64,000 nt of DNA from Tamarix chinensis. Taxonomy: Eukaryota > Streptophyta > Magnoliopsida > Caryophyllales > Tamaricaceae. This document shows, one piece after another, positions 60,212-64,000 of the stretch. The stretch spans positions 61,686,360 through 61,750,359 of the forward strand of contig CM060171.1 of assembly GCA_030549775.1 (NCBI GenBank), in the 5' to 3' direction. Each line of letters opens with the position of its first letter. The first letter of the stretch is position 1. The translations under genes were made by a program, and so were the position numbers. The notes under the pieces are model-generated. The model had not been told where the DNA came from and searched no databases. It saw only the letters and a list, made by a program, of their open reading frames with translations.

Positions 60212-60950
60212 ATAGGAGATTGATGCAGCACATGGATTCTGTGGATTTTGGCTGCAGCTGCTGGAGTGTTCCAGATTATGTAATTTTTGTTAATTATGTG
60301 TAATCCCATGTGATGCATTCGCCGGTCGAAATTGGCTAATGGAAATTAGGTCAGTTGTATAATCCGCCACCCGGTCCATAATAATGGATTAGTTGGATTG
60401 TGGATTAATCAATCCTTAATAGCCATGATTAGCTAGAGTTAATTTAGCTGATGGGAATTAATGTCTAAAAATTATCTTGTAATTTGGGGGAGATTTTTGA
60501 TGCATTTTCTTGGGCTGGTCGAGTGTTTATTTTCGGCCCATATGTCGACCATTTCCTATTTGTATCGTTGGGCTGTAATGTGCGTTTGGGCTGGCTGTAT
60601 GTGTATTTTTATACGGTCTGTACACTTATATAAATAGGCCATATACGTTGTAATACGACAGATCTTTTTGGACAAAATACGAAACTCTCTTGATTTCTCT
60701 CGATCCTTCTCTCGCGATCTTTCTCTCTCTCGACAAACCTCTCACTCGCTTCTTCTCTGCTACGTCTGTTCTCTGTCTTTGATCAATCTTGATCATTCTT
60801 TCTTTCGAATTCAGTTGCCGTTGTAAAACTATGCCTCTGAATCTTTGGATCTTCCTTTGGGAGTTTTCCTTAGGCTTAATCCGGCGAATCGAACCCTGCG
60901 CTGGATTAATTTCTTCGATCCTTTCGTGAAACCCTAATAGGTTTCCATCA
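60118..60950 (+). mobile_element. 3' LTR of element C, 833 bp, uninterrupted
   Basis: TGATATGAATC to GGTTTCCATCA. TATA box at 60626-60636. It preserves the empty target (GTTAATTATGTG) of the solo LTR found in the 5' LTR. The first 94 bases encode the end of the pol frame. Confidence 0.95.
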
Positions 60951-60955
60951 GGGAT

Positions 60956-62089
60956 GATGACATGTACTAAACAATAACTTAATACCTAATATATGCCAAA
61001 GTGTCATCCAAAAGTTGCTTAAAAATTTTTACATCTCTATCCGACACTACACTTTTGGGAATGCCATAAAACCTTACTACTTGTTAGAAACATAAATCTA
61101 CCACATAAGTTGCATCATCAATTTTATTACAAGGAATAAAATTTGGCATTTTAGAATACCTATCAATAACTACCATAATAGAATCATTTTCCCTTTCTTT
61201 CCTTAGTAACAATGCGATAAATTCCATACTAACCCCCTTCCTTGGTTAACTAGGAGTTGACAAAGGCGTACACAAACCCTTACGGAAGAAACTCTTACTC
61301 TTTTGACAATTCATACATCTCCCAACAATAGCTTATACCAATTTTATCATTTGTAGTGAATAGAAATGTTCTTGTAATATTTTCAAAGTTTTATGCATGC
61401 CAAAAGGACCAGCTATACCCTACTCATGCACTTCCTTAACAAGTAAATCAGGCACACTAGATTAATATATACACAATTTATTAATCTTGAAAAAAAAAAG
61501 TCATCTTGAAGCATATACTTACCATGACTATGATTCTTTTAACATACAACATAAATCTCAAAGAAATCTTCATCTTTTGCATACAAGTCTTTCAACATTT
61601 CAAAACCAAATAACTTAGCATCTAACATAACAAGTATCAAAGATCTTCTTGATAATGTATCAGCTACCATGTTTTTTTTTACCATAAAAATATTTGATAG
61701 AAAACACAAAGGATTGTAAGAAACTAGTGTATTTCATATGCTTAGGACTAATTTTATTTTTTCCATCTAAATATTTCACACATTCATGACCCAAATGCAA
61801 AACAAATGATTTAGGTCTCAAATAATAGCTCCATGTTTCTAATCTTCTCATGATGGGATAGAATTTTGTTTAACATAAGTGGAGTAATTTAATTTGGCCC
61901 CATTTAACTTTTTTACTAAAGATTGAAATGGCCCATTTTTCTTGTGAGACTACACCTCCTATCCCTACCCCACTAGCATCATATGTAACTTCAAATAATT
62001 TATCAAATTTAGATAAGGATAATACTGGTGCATTACATAGTTTGTCTTTTAAAGTCTCAAAGGATATAGTTACATCCTATCCCTAATTT
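60956..62089 (-). pseudogene. Minus-strand gypsy pol: RNase H and integrase part
   Basis: From 62085 leftwards the reverse strand reads [30 protein letters not shown] (RNase H start), then a readable 63-aa segment (61660-61851, RRLETWSYYLRPKSFVLHLG), an integrase zinc-finger region (GPFGMHKTLKILQEHFY...CMNCQKSKS near 61300-61420), and parts of the integrase core to 60956. Many stops and frameshifts. It continues at 49849-49179 across element C. The sequence is a relative of element C's pol. It is cut at 62089/62090 by the start of LTR-B, so the upstream reverse transcriptase and gag are outside the window. Confidence 0.85.
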
Positions 62090-64000
62090 TGTAATACCTC
62101 ATAATTTGGCCAGATTTATAAAATGAAAAATTATTGTGTTTAATGAAATTTTAAAGATTCTTATCTTGAGTTGGAACTATAGTTTGGGTTTGATGTAATA
62201 AGGATTTTGGGGAAAAATTAAAAATTTGAATAAAGTGAGTTTTCCTGGCAAACTAATCGACTAGATTATCATTATAGTCATGGTTTTTGTTTGACGAAAC
62301 TAATTAACTAGTTTGGGGAAAATAATATATTAGTCTATAAAATAATCGACATGTCTGGCCAAACCAATCAATTGGTTTGTCGGGCCAGGTATTATTCAAA
62401 GCTTGATTTTCTAATAAATTTCTTACATCAAAATAGAACTTTGATAGGCCAAATCCAAGTTATTCCTATGTGATCCTTAACCCTTTTGATCATTTATCTA
62501 GCTTTAATTTTTTCCTTGAATGGATTCAAGGGCTTGATTTCGATAGATAACGGGGATTATGACCTCAATCATTTCTTCTTCTTTCTCTCTCCTCTATATA
62601 CCCCTAAAATGAATGCTTTTATTTCAGGTTATCACTATACAACTAAGATATTTTCTTCCCACACCAATCTACAATTTCCCTTCTCATATTTGATATTTTT
62701 CAGATAAACTTGACCTACATTCTCTAAAAAATCACCATTTGTGCTTTGAAATTGAAGTAAGCCTATTCTTGATAAATTTTCCTATTTAGCTCATATAATA
62801 ATAATAAAATTAGGGTTTCTAATTTGCTGCATATCCTCACTCATTCTCTAACCAATTTGTTAGCTATAAATAACCCTAATCATCTTTTTTCTTACCTCTC
62901 TTTCATTATCCAAAATACCTGAGCTCTGAAACACGTTTACTAATTCTTTTTCACTCTGAGCTCTCATTCTATTTTGATTCACTTTTCTGATCATTTCTCT
63001 AGCTTCCTCTTATTTTATTCTTAAGCAAGAAAGAGTTAGATATAGGAAGAAGTTGAGTTTCCTTTTAGCTAACTCTTCCTTATTTTTCTGTTAGAAGTGG
63101 TAAGTCTATTTTCTTCCCTAGTTAAAGTTATTCATTTGTAAAGATTATTTGATGATTTATGAATTTTAAACTTTTATTTGTATGGTTTTGGAAGTGGAAA
63201 TATTTCAACTTAAATTTTTTTTCTCTTTGGTAGAAAATTTTGCCAAGTTTCAAGCAAATCATTCTTACCTTTGAAATGTGACATGAATATGCATGTGAGT
63301 TAGTGTTCTCTATAAAATGTTAATCTTATGTGACTGCATGATAATTTAGCATTTTAGTGATGCATGTTAAATTAATTAAGATTTCTAAGAAAAGGGGCTT
63401 GACTTACGAAGAATAGGGTCGATTGCTTGAAAATGAAGCATGATTCAGTTTATGAGCATCTTAAATCTTAATCATACATTATGAAATGTTTTTGTTTCAA
63501 TGTGGTAAGATTTTACAATTTGAATCATGTTAAAATTTCTATTATGTTCTTTCTTGAGGCAAACCAATTTATTAGTTAAGACAAATAGATCAACTAGTCT
63601 AGCCATACCAATTGATTAATTTGATGGAACTATGGGTTTGGTTGAGCTAAACTAATAAAATGGTTAGCCTAAACTCATTAACCATTTAGGTCAGAATGGG
63701 TTGTTTTTATTTGTTTGGACTTAATTTATTTTGAGACTTTTCACAATGTTATAATATTATTCTTTAATGATGACAACACACATATTGGTGTAAATTAACT
63801 AACCTATTGGGTGGATTAAATGGTTCATAATTCGTGGTATTCTCACTAAGTGATTTTGAAGGTCTTAATTGAAGAACTATAATGAGTATACTATGACTTC
63901 AAAAGGATAGCGTAATTAAGATTCTTTCCCTAAATGCATTATCATGATGGATTGACTTAATCTTAGTTAAACACTAATGGAAATTCCACCACATGGTTGG
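62090..64000 (+). mobile_element. LTR-B, partial at the window end
   Basis: Starts TGTAATACCTCATAA at 62090 within the minus-strand gypsy pol. TATA-like TATAAATA at 62865-62872; repeat clusters at 62245-62400 and 63560-63700. The window ends about 1.9 kb into it, so whether it is a solo LTR or the 5' LTR of a full element cannot be told. The ORF at 62486-62707 is not a gene. Confidence 0.85.

Larger units (their letters stand above)
49850..60950 (+). mobile_element. Element C: complete Ty3/gypsy retrotransposon
   Basis: Flanked by GGGAT at 49845-49849 and 60951-60955. Both LTRs begin TGATA-GAATCTTAAAAATT and end GGTTTCCATCA. After removing the solo LTR-A1 (50029-54211) and its duplication, the 5' LTR is 833 bp, exactly the length of the 3' LTR (60118-60950). 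Primer site, gag-pol and polypurine tract are in the expected order. By eye the LTRs differ at about 32 of 833 positions (about 4%), so insertion is fairly recent. It is non-autonomous because of stops. The reading frame runs into the 3' LTR, as in the CRM (centromeric) chromovirus clade, but I see no chromodomain, so the clade is tentative. Confidence 0.93.

Overview
This window is a stretch of large, repeat-rich plant nuclear DNA, most likely from a flowering plant. The grounds are chromodomain-type Ty3/gypsy retrotransposons with very long LTRs, hAT and PIF/Harbinger transposons, a Tourist-like MITE, a plant-type ARM-repeat gene and AT-rich intergenic sequence. I cannot name the species. 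Only one ordinary host gene is visible: an intact single-exon gene for an uncharacterised ARM-repeat protein (17500-18708, minus). Nearly everything else is transposon, mostly LTR sequence nested inside older transposons.

Layout. I use local labels. LTR-A1 and LTR-A2 are two variants of a 3.4-5.1 kb LTR starting near TGTAATACCC and ending near GGGGTGTTACA. LTR-B is a 3-3.5 kb LTR rich in GATCGACTGGTT-like repeats. 1-1108: minus-strand LTR-A1 fragment. 1109-9700: plus-strand LTR-B holding an internal 0.9 kb tandem duplication, a minus-strand solo LTR-A2 (5155-8960) and a MITE (9168-9624). 9701-13045: second LTR-B, tail to tail with the first. 13046 to about 16390: decayed hAT transposon. 17500-18708: ARM-repeat gene. 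19964-27327: split PIF/Harbinger transposon (Myb/SANT-like ORF1 and DDE transposase, both minus), opened by a 5.1 kb composite retroelement (21012-26107) whose two outer ends are both LTR 3' ends.

27328 to about 49178: chromovirus 'element D' with a degenerate gag-pol and chromodomain. Its 5' LTR is opened by a solo LTR-B (29189-41143), which is itself opened by a solo LTR-A1 (31218-36336) and a solo LTR-A2 (36834-40198). 49179-49849 and 60956-62089: two halves of a minus-strand gypsy pol, split by a complete Ty3/gypsy 'element C' (49850-60950). Element C has two 833-bp LTRs, a GGGAT target duplication and one long frame with five in-frame stops; its 5' LTR holds another solo LTR-A1 (50029-54211). 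62090-64000: start of one more LTR-B.

Target-site duplications I could read directly (CATTA/GATTA, TAA, GTCTA, GTATG, CATGG, GATAA, AATTA, GGGAT) fix the nesting order. The many solo LTRs imply repeated LTR-LTR recombination. No gene cluster or pathway is visible; the biology here is retrotransposon accumulation and removal around a single gene.
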